Below, piece by piece: positions 9,204 through 15,720 of a DNA stretch of 64,000 nt (positions are counted from its first letter, which is position 1; the number at the start of each line of letters is the position of its first letter). The stretch is from an uncultured Bacteroidia bacterium (GTDB taxonomy: Bacteria; Bacteroidota; Bacteroidia; Bacteroidales; UBA932): contig CACZUR010000004.1 in NCBI GenBank assembly GCA_902784435.1, positions 35,425 to 99,424 of the forward strand, in the 5' to 3' direction. The notes under the pieces are model-generated. The model saw only the letters and a program-made list of their open reading frames with translations. It made no database searches and had not been told where the DNA came from. The position numbers and the translations under genes were made by a program.

Positions 9204-9296
9204 CGCAAGTGATTGATAGTTAGCATCTTATGGATTTTTATCGGTCCAATTTGCGCCGATAAAAATCCATAAAACGTTAATACTGAGGCACTTGCG
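9204..9296. repeat. Nested inverted repeat with perfect 17-bp stem
   Basis: A 93-bp palindromic region in the gap after the symporter. The inner arms (9228-9244 and 9256-9272, TTATGGATTTTTATCGG and its exact complement) are 17 bp, perfect, with an 11-nt loop. The outer arms CGCAAGTG (9204-9211) and CACTTGCG (9289-9296) also pair. It could end symporter transcription, but there is no clean T-run; it could equally be a MITE-like remnant or a protein-binding site. Confidence 0.7.
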
Positions 9297-9321
9297 AACC
9301 AGCGTATTTCGGGCGTTTCGT

Positions 9322-9329
9322 TATCTTTG
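9322..9329 (+). promoter_or_regulatory. -7 promoter element 3 nt before a start codon
   Basis: TATCTTTG, a perfect TAnnTTTG, ends 3 nt before the ATG at 9333. If transcription starts the usual ~7 nt downstream, the mRNA would begin at or just after the start codon, i.e. leaderless or from a later start. Confidence 0.55.
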
Positions 9330-9332
9330 GGC

Positions 9333-9914
9333 ATGGAAACGCCGGACTGGGGTTTATTGGCACTCACTTTCTTCCTGAACAGGCCCATGCTGCTGCAGGA
9401 GAGTACGCCGTTGTACAACTGGAGCTGGGAAGAGCAGGAAACCTGGGAGCTGGCTCAGTTCATCCGCAGTGCCATGCAGGAAATCCGGCGGCGGAAAGAG
9501 CCTCTGCGCCCGGAAATCCTTTACGGGCAGCAGATGGTGCGCGTCCGCATCACCAAGGGATATCGGGTCTATATCGGCGGGCAGGAACTGAAAATCCGCC
9601 CCATGGCCAAAAGCATCCTCCTGCTTTTCCTTCGGCATCCGGAAGGGATTCCGCTCAAGCGGATCGCAGACTACCGCGATGAACTGGCAGGGTATTACGG
9701 CCGCCTGAGCCGAAGCTCGGACCCGGAGGCCATCGAGCACAGCCTGGACCGCATCATGGACCTTTTTTCCAACGACCTCAATGTGAACATCGCCCGGGTA
9801 AACGCCGCGCTAGCCCCTCTGGTGGGGCCGTCCCGTGTCCTGTACCAGATTGGCGGGAATTCCGGCAGTTCCAAAAGCATCCTGCTGGACCGTTCGCTGG
9901 TGGTCTGGGAGTGA
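9333..9914 (+). CDS. Hypothetical protein, possible winged-helix C-terminal domain
   Basis: A 193-aa soluble protein I do not recognise. The central part (about residues 65-150: VYIGGQELKIRPMAKSILLLFLRHPEGI then RIADYRDELAGYY and SLDRIMDLFSNDLNVNIARVNAAL) resembles the winged-helix output domain of some regulators: a short beta hairpin, then a helix that fills the domain, then a helical pair. No receiver domain, membrane segment or enzyme motif is visible. It stands alone, flanked by the 93-bp palindrome and a repeat array before the transposase. Codon use resembles its neighbours, so it looks resident. A DNA-binding role is only a guess from the domain impression. Confidence 0.65.
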   Translation: METPDWGLLALTFFLNRPMLLQESTPLYNWSWEEQETWELAQFIRSAMQEIRRRKEPLRPEILYGQQMVRVRITKGYRVYIGGQELKIRPMAKSILLLFLRHPEGIPLKRIADYRDELAGYYGRLSRSSDPEAIEHSLDRIMDLFSNDLNVNIARVNAALAPLVGPSRVLYQIGGNSGSSKSILLDRSLVVWE

Positions 9915-9929
9915 CGCCCCGCCCCTTAA

Positions 9930-10004
9930 AATCCTTTAAAACATATCACAATCCTTTGAAACATAAAAAAAATCCTGTGAAACAACACATCTTTTCAAAG
10001 GATT
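9930..10004. repeat. Array of AATCCTTTGAAAC motifs upstream of the transposase
   Basis: Three direct copies of AATCCTTTgAAAC (9930-9942, 9950-9962, 9971-9983) spaced 20 and 21 bp, then an inverted copy (9992-10004, TTTTCAAAGGATT). Spacing of two helical turns on one DNA face is typical of a cooperative operator; terminal repeats recognised by the adjacent transposase are the other option. Confidence 0.6.
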
Positions 10005-10028
10005 CTTTTTCGGGAAGGGGAGAGTGCG

Positions 10029-10036
10029 TATCTTTC
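10029..10036 (+). promoter_or_regulatory. Possible -7 element for the transposase gene
   Basis: TATCTTTC differs from TAnnTTTG only in the last base and lies 16 nt before the ATG. The motif array 9930-10004 sits just upstream, where a regulator would act. Confidence 0.4.
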
Positions 10037-10052
10037 CCCAAAAAGCGAAGAC

Positions 10053-10982
10053 ATGAAAAAGCGAAAAGATTACGCGGGAGGGGTCCATCACGTCTTTCAG
10101 AGAACCATCGGCCGGGGCCTTATTTTCTATTCCATGAAAGACATTTTGGTGTTCTTTACCATTTATTGCGCCTATGCCGACAAGCGGAATGTGAGAATCC
10201 TGGCGCTCTGTCCCATGCCGGACCATATCCATCTGGTGCTCTCTGTCACCGGGGCAAAGCAGCTGGCCGATTTCATGCACACGGCTACGCGCCTCTTTGC
10301 CCGGGAATGGAATATCGGTCATCGGCGGAAAGGACCGTTATTCCAGCATCCCTATGGCAGCTCGGCCAAGCTGGGCAGCAAAGCGGTGCGCACCTCGCTG
10401 GCCTATTGCAACAACAATCCCGTGGAACGGAAGCTCACGGAAAAGGCCGAAGATTACCGGTGGAACTTCCTGGCCTATTACCGGAACACGCATCCTTTTT
10501 CCGAGCCGCTTGCGCTTACGCAGGCTTCGGGCCGCCTTCGCAGTGCCATCAAGATTGTGGAGGCCTGCCGCGATGCCGGAGGCTATTTGCGCTATCAGGC
10601 GCTGGACCGCTGGGAGAAAAGTCTGTCGGACAGGGAATGGCAGCAGCTGGCCGACCATATCATAGGAGAGTGGAATGTGATGGACTATGAGCAGGCCATT
10701 GCCTATTATGGCAGCTACGAGTCCCTGCTCCGGGCCTTCCGGGACAACACGGGCAGCGAATACGAAATCCCGGAAGAGCGGGACCCCTATTCCGACGCGG
10801 TCTATGCCGCGTGCTCCAGGGTGCTGCTCGCCGAAGGGCTGGTGCAGGACCTGCGGGAGGTGCCGATGATGGACCATGAGCGGAAAGACGCCTGCTGCAG
10901 GCTTTTGGTGCGGCGGACATCGGCCCGGATGAAGCAAGTGCGCAAATACCTGCACCTCCCGCTGGATATGGAGGGTTGGTAA
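10053..10982 (+). CDS. RAYT-like Y1 (HUH) transposase
   Basis: A 309-aa protein of the Y1 transposase/REP-associated tyrosine transposase group. The HUH metal site is seen in LCPMPDHIHLVL (~residue 57), preceded by the typical beta start YAGGVHHVFQRTIGRG and followed by RLFAREWNIGHRRKGPLFQHPYGS and the helix SLAYCNNNPVERKL, which places a conserved Tyr near the expected catalytic position. The C-terminal ~150 residues are a helical extension (DNAA_C/RAYT-tail-like). No flanking IS200/IS605-type ends are obvious, so it behaves like a single-copy domesticated RAYT, the class that processes palindromic REP sequences. This genome carries several palindromic repeat families, but the link is inference. 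Confidence 0.8.
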   Translation: MKKRKDYAGGVHHVFQRTIGRGLIFYSMKDILVFFTIYCAYADKRNVRILALCPMPDHIHLVLSVTGAKQLADFMHTATRLFAREWNIGHRRKGPLFQHPYGSSAKLGSKAVRTSLAYCNNNPVERKLTEKAEDYRWNFLAYYRNTHPFSEPLALTQASGRLRSAIKIVEACRDAGGYLRYQALDRWEKSLSDREWQQLADHIIGEWNVMDYEQAIAYYGSYESLLRAFRDNTGSEYEIPEERDPYSDAVYAACSRVLLAEGLVQDLREVPMMDHERKDACCRLLVRRTSARMKQVRKYLHLPLDMEGW

Positions 10983-10988
10983 CTGCGC

Positions 10989-11022
10989 AAAAAAGCCGCA
11001 GGCTCCGAAGAGGCTGCGGCTT
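10989..11022 (-). terminator. Intrinsic terminator of rpmH
   Basis: On the minus strand, AAGCCGCAG and CTGCGGCTT form a 9-bp stem followed directly by a run of six T. It lies 20 nt after the rpmH stop codon. On the plus strand there is no T-run, so it is not a terminator for the transposase gene. Confidence 0.75.
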
Positions 11023-11042
11023 ATAGCTACAGAAGGAAAAAA

Positions 11043-11195
11043 CTACCAGCGGTCCTCGTCGGACACGGAGAGTTTCTTGCGGGCGTGGCGACGACGGGCG
11101 CTCAGGACGCGGCGGCCGTTGGCGGAAGCCATTCTTGCGCGGAAGCCGTGCTTGTTCACACGCTTGCGGCGGGAAGGTTGAAATGTTCTCTTCAT
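11043..11195 (-). CDS. rpmH: Large ribosomal subunit protein bL34
   Basis: A 50-aa, highly basic protein starting [19 protein letters not shown] and continuing with [14 protein letters not shown], the standard bL34 sequence, with a short acidic C-terminal tail (SVSDEDRW) as in other Bacteroidota. bL34 is a structural protein of the 50S subunit. The gene has its own TATCTTTG promoter just upstream and a strong hairpin terminator just downstream, so it forms a monocistronic unit behind rsmG. In many bacteria rpmH neighbours rnpA and dnaA; here it neighbours rsmG and polA instead. Confidence 0.97.
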   Translation of the reverse strand: MKRTFQPSRRKRVNKHGFRARMASANGRRVLSARRRHARKKLSVSDEDRW

Positions 11196-11231
11196 ATTAT
11201 CTCTATTTTATATTTTTTCGCGTAAGGGCTG

Positions 11232-11239
11232 CAAAGATA
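11232..11239 (-). promoter_or_regulatory. -7 promoter element of rpmH
   Basis: CAAAGATA on the plus strand reads TATCTTTG on the minus strand, a perfect TAnnTTTG, 37 nt before the rpmH start, in the gap between rsmG and rpmH. Confidence 0.7.
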
Positions 11240-11263
11240 ATCATTCTTCCCGAAACCGCCAAA

Positions 11264-11917
11264 TTATTTTTCAAGATGTATGACCAATTTTCCCTCGAAC
11301 CAGGCATCGGGGAGCCAGGAAGAGACGGGCCATGTGTGTACGCTGCCTTTTGCGAGCCGATGACGGGCCATCACGGTGGCCAGCTCTTCCACTACGTCGC
11401 CGCCTTTGAGGTACAGGATGCCGCGGCGGAATTTGCCTTTTACCCAGGGGTAGAAGTCCACGAGGGATGCCACGGCACGGGAAACCACAAAGTCGAACTG
11501 CTGGGGAAGGCTCTCTGCCCGGGCGTTTACTACCTGGACGTTCTGCAGGTTCAAGGCCGATGCAACCGCCTGTGCTACAATGGTTTTCTTCCCAACGGAG
11601 TCGCAAAGGACCCACTGCGCCCCAGGGAAGAGGATGGCCAGCGGAATGCCGGGGAAGCCGCCCCCGGTGCCCAGGTCCAGGACCGAGGCCGATGCAAACG
11701 CCTCATAGAGTCCCGGTACCGTCTGCAGATAGCGGGCAATGGCGAGGGAATGCAGGACATGGTGTTCGTACAGGGCGTCGATGTCTTTCCGGGAGATGAC
11801 GTTGATCTGGGCATTCCACTCCCGGTACAGACCGTCCAGCGCCGTGAAAGCGGCTTCCTGCGCTTCCGTGAGCGGAAAATCGGCCCGGATAAAGTCCAGA
11901 AATGCAGCGGTGTTCAT
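11264..11917 (-). CDS. rsmG: 16S rRNA (guanine-527-N7)-methyltransferase
   Basis: 217-aa SAM-dependent methyltransferase (GidB/RsmG) that makes m7G527 in the 530 loop of 16S rRNA. N-terminal helices contain the family motif YREWNAQINVISRKD and YEHHVLHSLAI; motif I is LDLGTGGGFPGIPLAI (~78), followed by CDSVGKKTIVAQ and VSRAVASL. Length is normal. The ATG overlaps the stop codon of the upstream sigma factor gene (ATGA), so translation is coupled. Loss of this enzyme gives low-level streptomycin resistance in other bacteria. Confidence 0.95.
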   Translation of the reverse strand: MNTAAFLDFIRADFPLTEAQEAAFTALDGLYREWNAQINVISRKDIDALYEHHVLHSLAIARYLQTVPGLYEAFASASVLDLGTGGGFPGIPLAILFPGAQWVLCDSVGKKTIVAQAVASALNLQNVQVVNARAESLPQQFDFVVSRAVASLVDFYPWVKGKFRRGILYLKGGDVVEELATVMARHRLAKGSVHTWPVSSWLPDAWFEGKLVIHLEK

Positions 11918-12489
11918 TCCACTTCCCCCCGGAGCATCATCTGGGCCAGGTGCTGTTTGCCCCGGCGGATGCGCGTGCGGACCGTATTGAGCTCCAGGTC
12001 CAGCTCTTTCGCAATCTCTTCGTATTCCAGTTCTTCTATCATATACTTGATCATCACGTCTTTATACAGGGATGGAAGTTCGTCGATGAACGCCATCAGG
12101 CGCTGGTGCACTTCGTCGTTGATAATCTCTTCTTCCGGCGTAAAGTCCGTGAGCTGTGCACCGCCTTCCGGGCTCTCCTGTTCGGCCTTGTGCAGGATGC
12201 CTTCCTTCTTCTCGCTTTCCCGCCGGATGGTGCTCAGATGGTCCAGCGCCGTGCGGGTGGCGATGGTCAGGAGCCAGGGACGGAATTCCCGCGAGGTGTC
12301 AAAGGCGGGAAGGGCCACAAAGGCTTTCTGGAAGCTTTCGGACACGACGTCGTCTACGTCGGCCTTCCATTTGAAATAGCCGCTCACACGGCCGCGGACA
12401 GCTTTTTCATGAATCTGGTAGATGGCCCGGTAGGCCATCTGGTCTCCCTGGATGGCTTTCTGAATCAGTTCTTTTTCGTTGTACTCCAT
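11914..12489 (-). CDS. ECF-type RNA polymerase sigma-70 factor
   Basis: 191-aa group IV sigma factor. Region 2 spans ~residues 10-80 (AYRAIYQIHEKAVRG, DVDDVVSESFQKAF, FRPWLLTIATRTALDHL), then an acidic linker, and region 4 ends with DELPSLYKDVMIKY and the helix-turn-helix YEEIAKELDLELNTVRTRIRRGK. The chosen ATG is 1 nt beyond the polA stop codon; an upstream extension would overlap polA and lacks sigma homology. There is no anti-sigma gene beside it, so it may act as a housekeeping-type ECF factor, as with other orphan Bacteroidota ECFs. Confidence 0.92.
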   Translation of the reverse strand: MEYNEKELIQKAIQGDQMAYRAIYQIHEKAVRGRVSGYFKWKADVDDVVSESFQKAFVALPAFDTSREFRPWLLTIATRTALDHLSTIRRESEKKEGILHKAEQESPEGGAQLTDFTPEEEIINDEVHQRLMAFIDELPSLYKDVMIKYMIEELEYEEIAKELDLELNTVRTRIRRGKQHLAQMMLRGEVE

Positions 12490-12490
12490 A

Positions 12491-15226
12491 TCAATGCGCT
12501 TCCAGCCAGTTTTTTCCCGCGGCGCATTCCACCGTAAGCGGAACGGACAGGCGGATGACATTTTCCATCACTTCTTTCACCAGTTGCTGCAGCCGGGGTA
12601 CCTCCGTGGGAATGGCGTCGAACACCAGTTCGTCGTGGATCTGCAGCACCATTTTGCTTTGCAAGCCCTCTGCAGAGAGCCTTTCCGCCACGCGGATCAT
12701 GGCCAGTTTGATGATATCGGCCGATGTCCCCTGGATGGGGGCGTTCACGGCGTTGCGTTCCGCCAGGGCGCGGACGGTGGCATTGCGGGCCTGGATGTCC
12801 GGCAGATAGCGCCGGCGTCCGAAGAGGGTTTCCACATAACCGTTGGCCCGGGCAAAGGCGATGCTGCTGTCGATGAACGAGCGGATGGCCGGGAAAGAGG
12901 CGAAGTAGCCGTCGATGAGCTCTTTGGCCGCAGTGCGCGACAGATGCAGCCGCTGCGCCAGGCCGAAGGAGGAGATGCCGTACATGATGCCGAAGTTGGC
13001 GGTCTTGGCCATGCCGCGCTGCTCCCGCGTTACTTCCGAAACCGGTATGCCGAAGATCTTGGCGGCGGTGGCGGCGTGTACGTCCACTCCGTCGCGGAAA
13101 GCCTGTACCAGATGGGCGTCCTGGCTCAGGTGGGCCATGATGCGCAGTTCGATCTGGGAGTAGTCCGCGCTCACGATGAGGCCCTGGGGCGTGGCCGGAA
13201 CAAAGGCCTTTCGGATTTCCTTGCCGCGCTCCGTGCGGATGGGGATGTTCTGCAGGTTGGGGTTGGAGCTGGAAAGCCTTCCGGTTGCTGTAAGCGCCTG
13301 ATTGAACGTTGTATGGATGCGCCCGTCCAGCGGAGAGATGTAAGTGGGGAAAGGCTCTATGTAGGTGGACAGGAGTTTTTTCACGGCACGGAATTCCAGG
13401 ATTTCCTCTACGATGGGATGCCGGTCCGCGATGGCCAGGAGGGTGGCTTCATCCGTGGAATACTGGCCCTTGGAGGCGCTCTTTTTGGCCTTCGGGTCCA
13501 GTTTCAGTTTGTCGAAGAGCAGTTCGCCCACCTGTTTGGGCGAGGAAATGTTCAGCTGCGGAGCGTCGGCGAGCGAGCGGATGCGCTCCTCCCGCTGCAC
13601 CAGTTCCCGGCGCAGGCCATCGGCAAACTCCTTGAGCTGCGCCATATCCACTTTCACGCCGTCGCATTCCATCCTGGCCAGCACTTTGGCCAGCGGTTCT
13701 TCCATTTGGTCATAGAAGGAAGGCAGGTTTTCCCTCAGTTTGTCTCCCAGGGGAATCATCACCTGTGCTTCCAGCAGATGGGGGGCATCCTCCTCCTCGG
13801 GAACATCGTCGAAAAGCGATCCGGTACTGGCCGGGGCCGACGGCTCCAGAGAAACCCCCAGGTAGGTCTGTGAGAGGGCCGACAAGTCGTGGCTGCGCTC
13901 GGGATTCAGTACGTAGTGCATGAGCTGGACATCATTCCATTGTCCAGCGAGGCCGATGCCTTCCGCCGCCAGCGTCCGGGCCGTTTTCTTTAGGTCCGAG
14001 CCGTATTTGGCCACGGATGCGTCTTCCAGCAGCGCTTTGGCTTCGGAAAAGGAGGCCGATGCCACCAGACCGCCCGCGGAAAGGCTGATCCGGTGCCCCC
14101 ACAGGGCCAGGCCTGCTTTCCCCGATGCTTTCGCGGCGCTCAACACATCGGCCACCGGGGATGCTGTCCCCGCAGGAACAAAAGAGAGGGCCGATGCCCC
14201 TGCGGGCACCGCCTCCCCCTTGCCAAAAGCGGGTCCGGGCACGGAAACGGGGGTTTTGGTGCCCGCGAGGCCATTTTGGGCGGGTCCGGGCACGGAAACG
14301 GGGGTTTTGGTGCCCGCGAGGCCATTTTGGGCGGGTCCGGGCACAGAAACGGGGGTTATTGTGCCCGCGAGGTATTTTTTCAGGGAGGTGAACTCGTATT
14401 CCTGAAAGAGTTCTGCCAGGCGGGGGGTGAAGGCTCCGCTGTAGCGCATCTGCTCCAGGGTGACGGGGAGGGACATGTCTGTCTTGATGGTGACCAGGGC
14501 CTTGGACAGGGCCATGTGCGGCTGCGCCTCCCGGAACAGTTCCTGCTGCCTGGCTGTCAGCTGGTCCAGATGGGCGTAAATGTTTTCCAGGGAGCCGTAC
14601 CGGGCAATGAGTTTGGCGGCGCCGACCTCTCCAACGCCCTTGACACCGGGTACGTTGTCGGCCGTATCGCCGCAGATGGCCAGCATGTCAATGACCTGCG
14701 AGGGACTCTGGATGCCCCATTTCTCACAGAGCTCCTTCACCCCCAGAATCTCGTTGTCCGCGCCCGACTTGCCGGGTTTGTACTGGAAGGCGTGCGGGCC
14801 CACCAGCTGGCCGTAGTCCTTGTCCGGCGTGACCATATACACGTCCAGGGTTTCGGAGGCGTTCTGCACGGTAATGGAACCCAGTACGTCATCGGCCTCG
14901 AAGCCCGGAACCATCACCACCGGGATGCCCATGGCCTCTACCAGTCCGGTGAGGGGCTCCAGGGCGTCGATGATCAGCTGCGGGGTGGGCGGGCGCGTGC
15001 CCTTGTATTCCGGGTACATCTGGTTGCGGAAAGTACCGCCCGGCGGGTCGAAGGCCACGGCCAGGTGGGTGGGTTTTTCCCGTTGGATGAGCTCCAGAAG
15101 GTATTTTGTGAATCCGAAGAGGATGGACATGTCCGCCCCCTTGGAGTTGATCATCGGCCTGCGCAGGAACGCGTAGTACATCTTGAATACCAGCGCATGC
15201 CCGTCGATAAGAAACAGTTTGTCCAT
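12491..15226 (-). CDS. polA: DNA polymerase I with repeat-filled linker
   Basis: 911-aa family A polymerase. Residues ~1-280 are the 5'-3' exonuclease (LFLIDGHALVFKMYYA, AICGDTADNVPGVKGVG). Residues ~281-358 are a low-complexity linker built from a 17-residue tandem repeat and a palindromic DNA insert. The 3'-5' exonuclease-like domain follows but lacks the DxE motif at the expected position (GLALWGHRIS instead) and the second motif is also changed, so proofreading is probably lost. The polymerase motifs are intact: A (SADYSQIELRI), B (RGMAKTANFGIMYG), C (QIHDELVFD). The enzyme does primer removal and repair synthesis. It is followed directly by the sigma factor gene. Confidence 0.95.
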   Translation of the reverse strand: MDKLFLIDGHALVFKMYYAFLRRPMINSKGADMSILFGFTKYLLELIQREKPTHLAVAFDPPGGTFRNQMYPEYKGTRPPTPQLIIDALEPLTGLVEAMGIPVVMVPGFEADDVLGSITVQNASETLDVYMVTPDKDYGQLVGPHAFQYKPGKSGADNEILGVKELCEKWGIQSPSQVIDMLAICGDTADNVPGVKGVGEVGAAKLIARYGSLENIYAHLDQLTARQQELFREAQPHMALSKALVTIKTDMSLPVTLEQMRYSGAFTPRLAELFQEYEFTSLKKYLAGTITPVSVPGPAQNGLAGTKTPVSVPGPAQNGLAGTKTPVSVPGPAFGKGEAVPAGASALSFVPAGTASPVADVLSAAKASGKAGLALWGHRISLSAGGLVASASFSEAKALLEDASVAKYGSDLKKTARTLAAEGIGLAGQWNDVQLMHYVLNPERSHDLSALSQTYLGVSLEPSAPASTGSLFDDVPEEEDAPHLLEAQVMIPLGDKLRENLPSFYDQMEEPLAKVLARMECDGVKVDMAQLKEFADGLRRELVQREERIRSLADAPQLNISSPKQVGELLFDKLKLDPKAKKSASKGQYSTDEATLLAIADRHPIVEEILEFRAVKKLLSTYIEPFPTYISPLDGRIHTTFNQALTATGRLSSSNPNLQNIPIRTERGKEIRKAFVPATPQGLIVSADYSQIELRIMAHLSQDAHLVQAFRDGVDVHAATAAKIFGIPVSEVTREQRGMAKTANFGIMYGISSFGLAQRLHLSRTAAKELIDGYFASFPAIRSFIDSSIAFARANGYVETLFGRRRYLPDIQARNATVRALAERNAVNAPIQGTSADIIKLAMIRVAERLSAEGLQSKMVLQIHDELVFDAIPTEVPRLQQLVKEVMENVIRLSVPLTVECAAGKNWLEAH
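14152..14222. repeat. Palindromic element inserted in polA (E2)
   Basis: Within the polA linker. CCCGCAGG (14169-14176) pairs exactly with CCTGCGGG (14199-14206), and weaker outer arms lie at 14152-14163 and 14211-14222 (9 of 12 pairing by eye). The core AAAGAGAGGGCCGATGC differs by one base from AAAGAGAAGGCCGATGC in nrnA. It is read in frame as GASALSFVPAGTASP on the coding strand, close to the nrnA peptide GASAFSLATAGASP. Confidence 0.7.
14231..14383. repeat. 51-bp tandem repeat in polA (3 units)
   Basis: Units start at 14231, 14282 and 14333, period 51 bp = 17 codons. The first two are nearly identical and the third is diverged. Each unit folds: GGGCAC pairs with GTGCCC, and AAAC with GTTT. 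The encoded peptide unit is AQNGLAGTKTPVSVPGP. A homologous tandem repeat with the same period occurs in tilS. Confidence 0.9.
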
Positions 15227-15248
15227 TTTGTCCCTGCCCTTCAGCCGC

Positions 15249-15614
15249 CTATTCTCCGCTCAGTTTCTTCACAATCTCGTCGTCGCCGGTGAATACATGG
15301 CCGAAGACGCCTACGGATACCATGTCGGTTTCTCCGCCGTGGGTGAGGCGGCCCACGCTGTATACGTAGTGGTTCTCTACCTGAAGCTCACTGTCCAGAT
15401 ACCATTCAGAGAGGTTGGACCCCAGCTGGGAAATGCCGCCCAGGATGCCCAGGACGTCGTTGCTCTTGTCTTCGTTGAGGCCGAGCTCTTTGCCGATGTT
15501 CTTTTCGATGGCAGCCTTGAGGGCATCTTTGTGGGCCTGCTCGTCGGGGCAGGTGAAGTAGGCGATGCCTCCGACAATGAGGAGGAACAGTGCGAGTTTG
15601 AAAAGACCTTTCAT
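15249..15614 (-). CDS. Small membrane-anchored protein, DUF4359-like
   Basis: 121-aa protein with one N-terminal hydrophobic segment (LFKLALFLLIVGGIAYF) that acts as an anchor or signal peptide. The rest is soluble and ends with a beta-rich part (VENHYVYSVGRLTHGGE, VSVGVFGHVFTGD) that looks like the DUF4359 family of small Bacteroidota proteins; the assignment is from memory and moderate. No function is known. It is 22 nt upstream of polA on the same strand and has its own promoter, so it may be the first gene of the polA-sigma-rsmG unit. Confidence 0.75.
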   Translation of the reverse strand: MKGLFKLALFLLIVGGIAYFTCPDEQAHKDALKAAIEKNIGKELGLNEDKSNDVLGILGGISQLGSNLSEWYLDSELQVENHYVYSVGRLTHGGETDMVSVGVFGHVFTGDDEIVKKLSGE

Positions 15615-15639
15615 ATGGATGACCTATTATTGAAACAGT

Positions 15640-15647
15640 CAAAGATA
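15640..15647 (-). promoter_or_regulatory. -7 promoter element before the DUF4359-like gene
   Basis: CAAAGATA reads TATCTTTG on the minus strand, 25 nt from the start codon at 15614. It is divergent from the GH5 promoter about 35 bp away. Confidence 0.65.
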
Positions 15648-15681
15648 AACAATTTTTTTTGCTTTCCTGCCGATATATGTC

Positions 15682-15689
15682 TAAATTTG
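15682..15689 (+). promoter_or_regulatory. -7 promoter element before GH5
   Basis: TAAATTTG fits TAnnTTTG. TTTG at 15658-15661, 20 nt upstream, fits the -33 element. The leader to ATG 15721 is about 25 nt. Confidence 0.7.
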
Positions 15690-15720
15690 AAAAGACGATG
15701 AATCAACTCATTATAACCCT

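Noticed and set aside
14231-14383. Sequencing or assembly artefact for the polA repeat
   Set aside because: The units are diverged from one another, stay in frame, and a homologous repeat with compensatory changes exists in tilS, so a real element is more likely.
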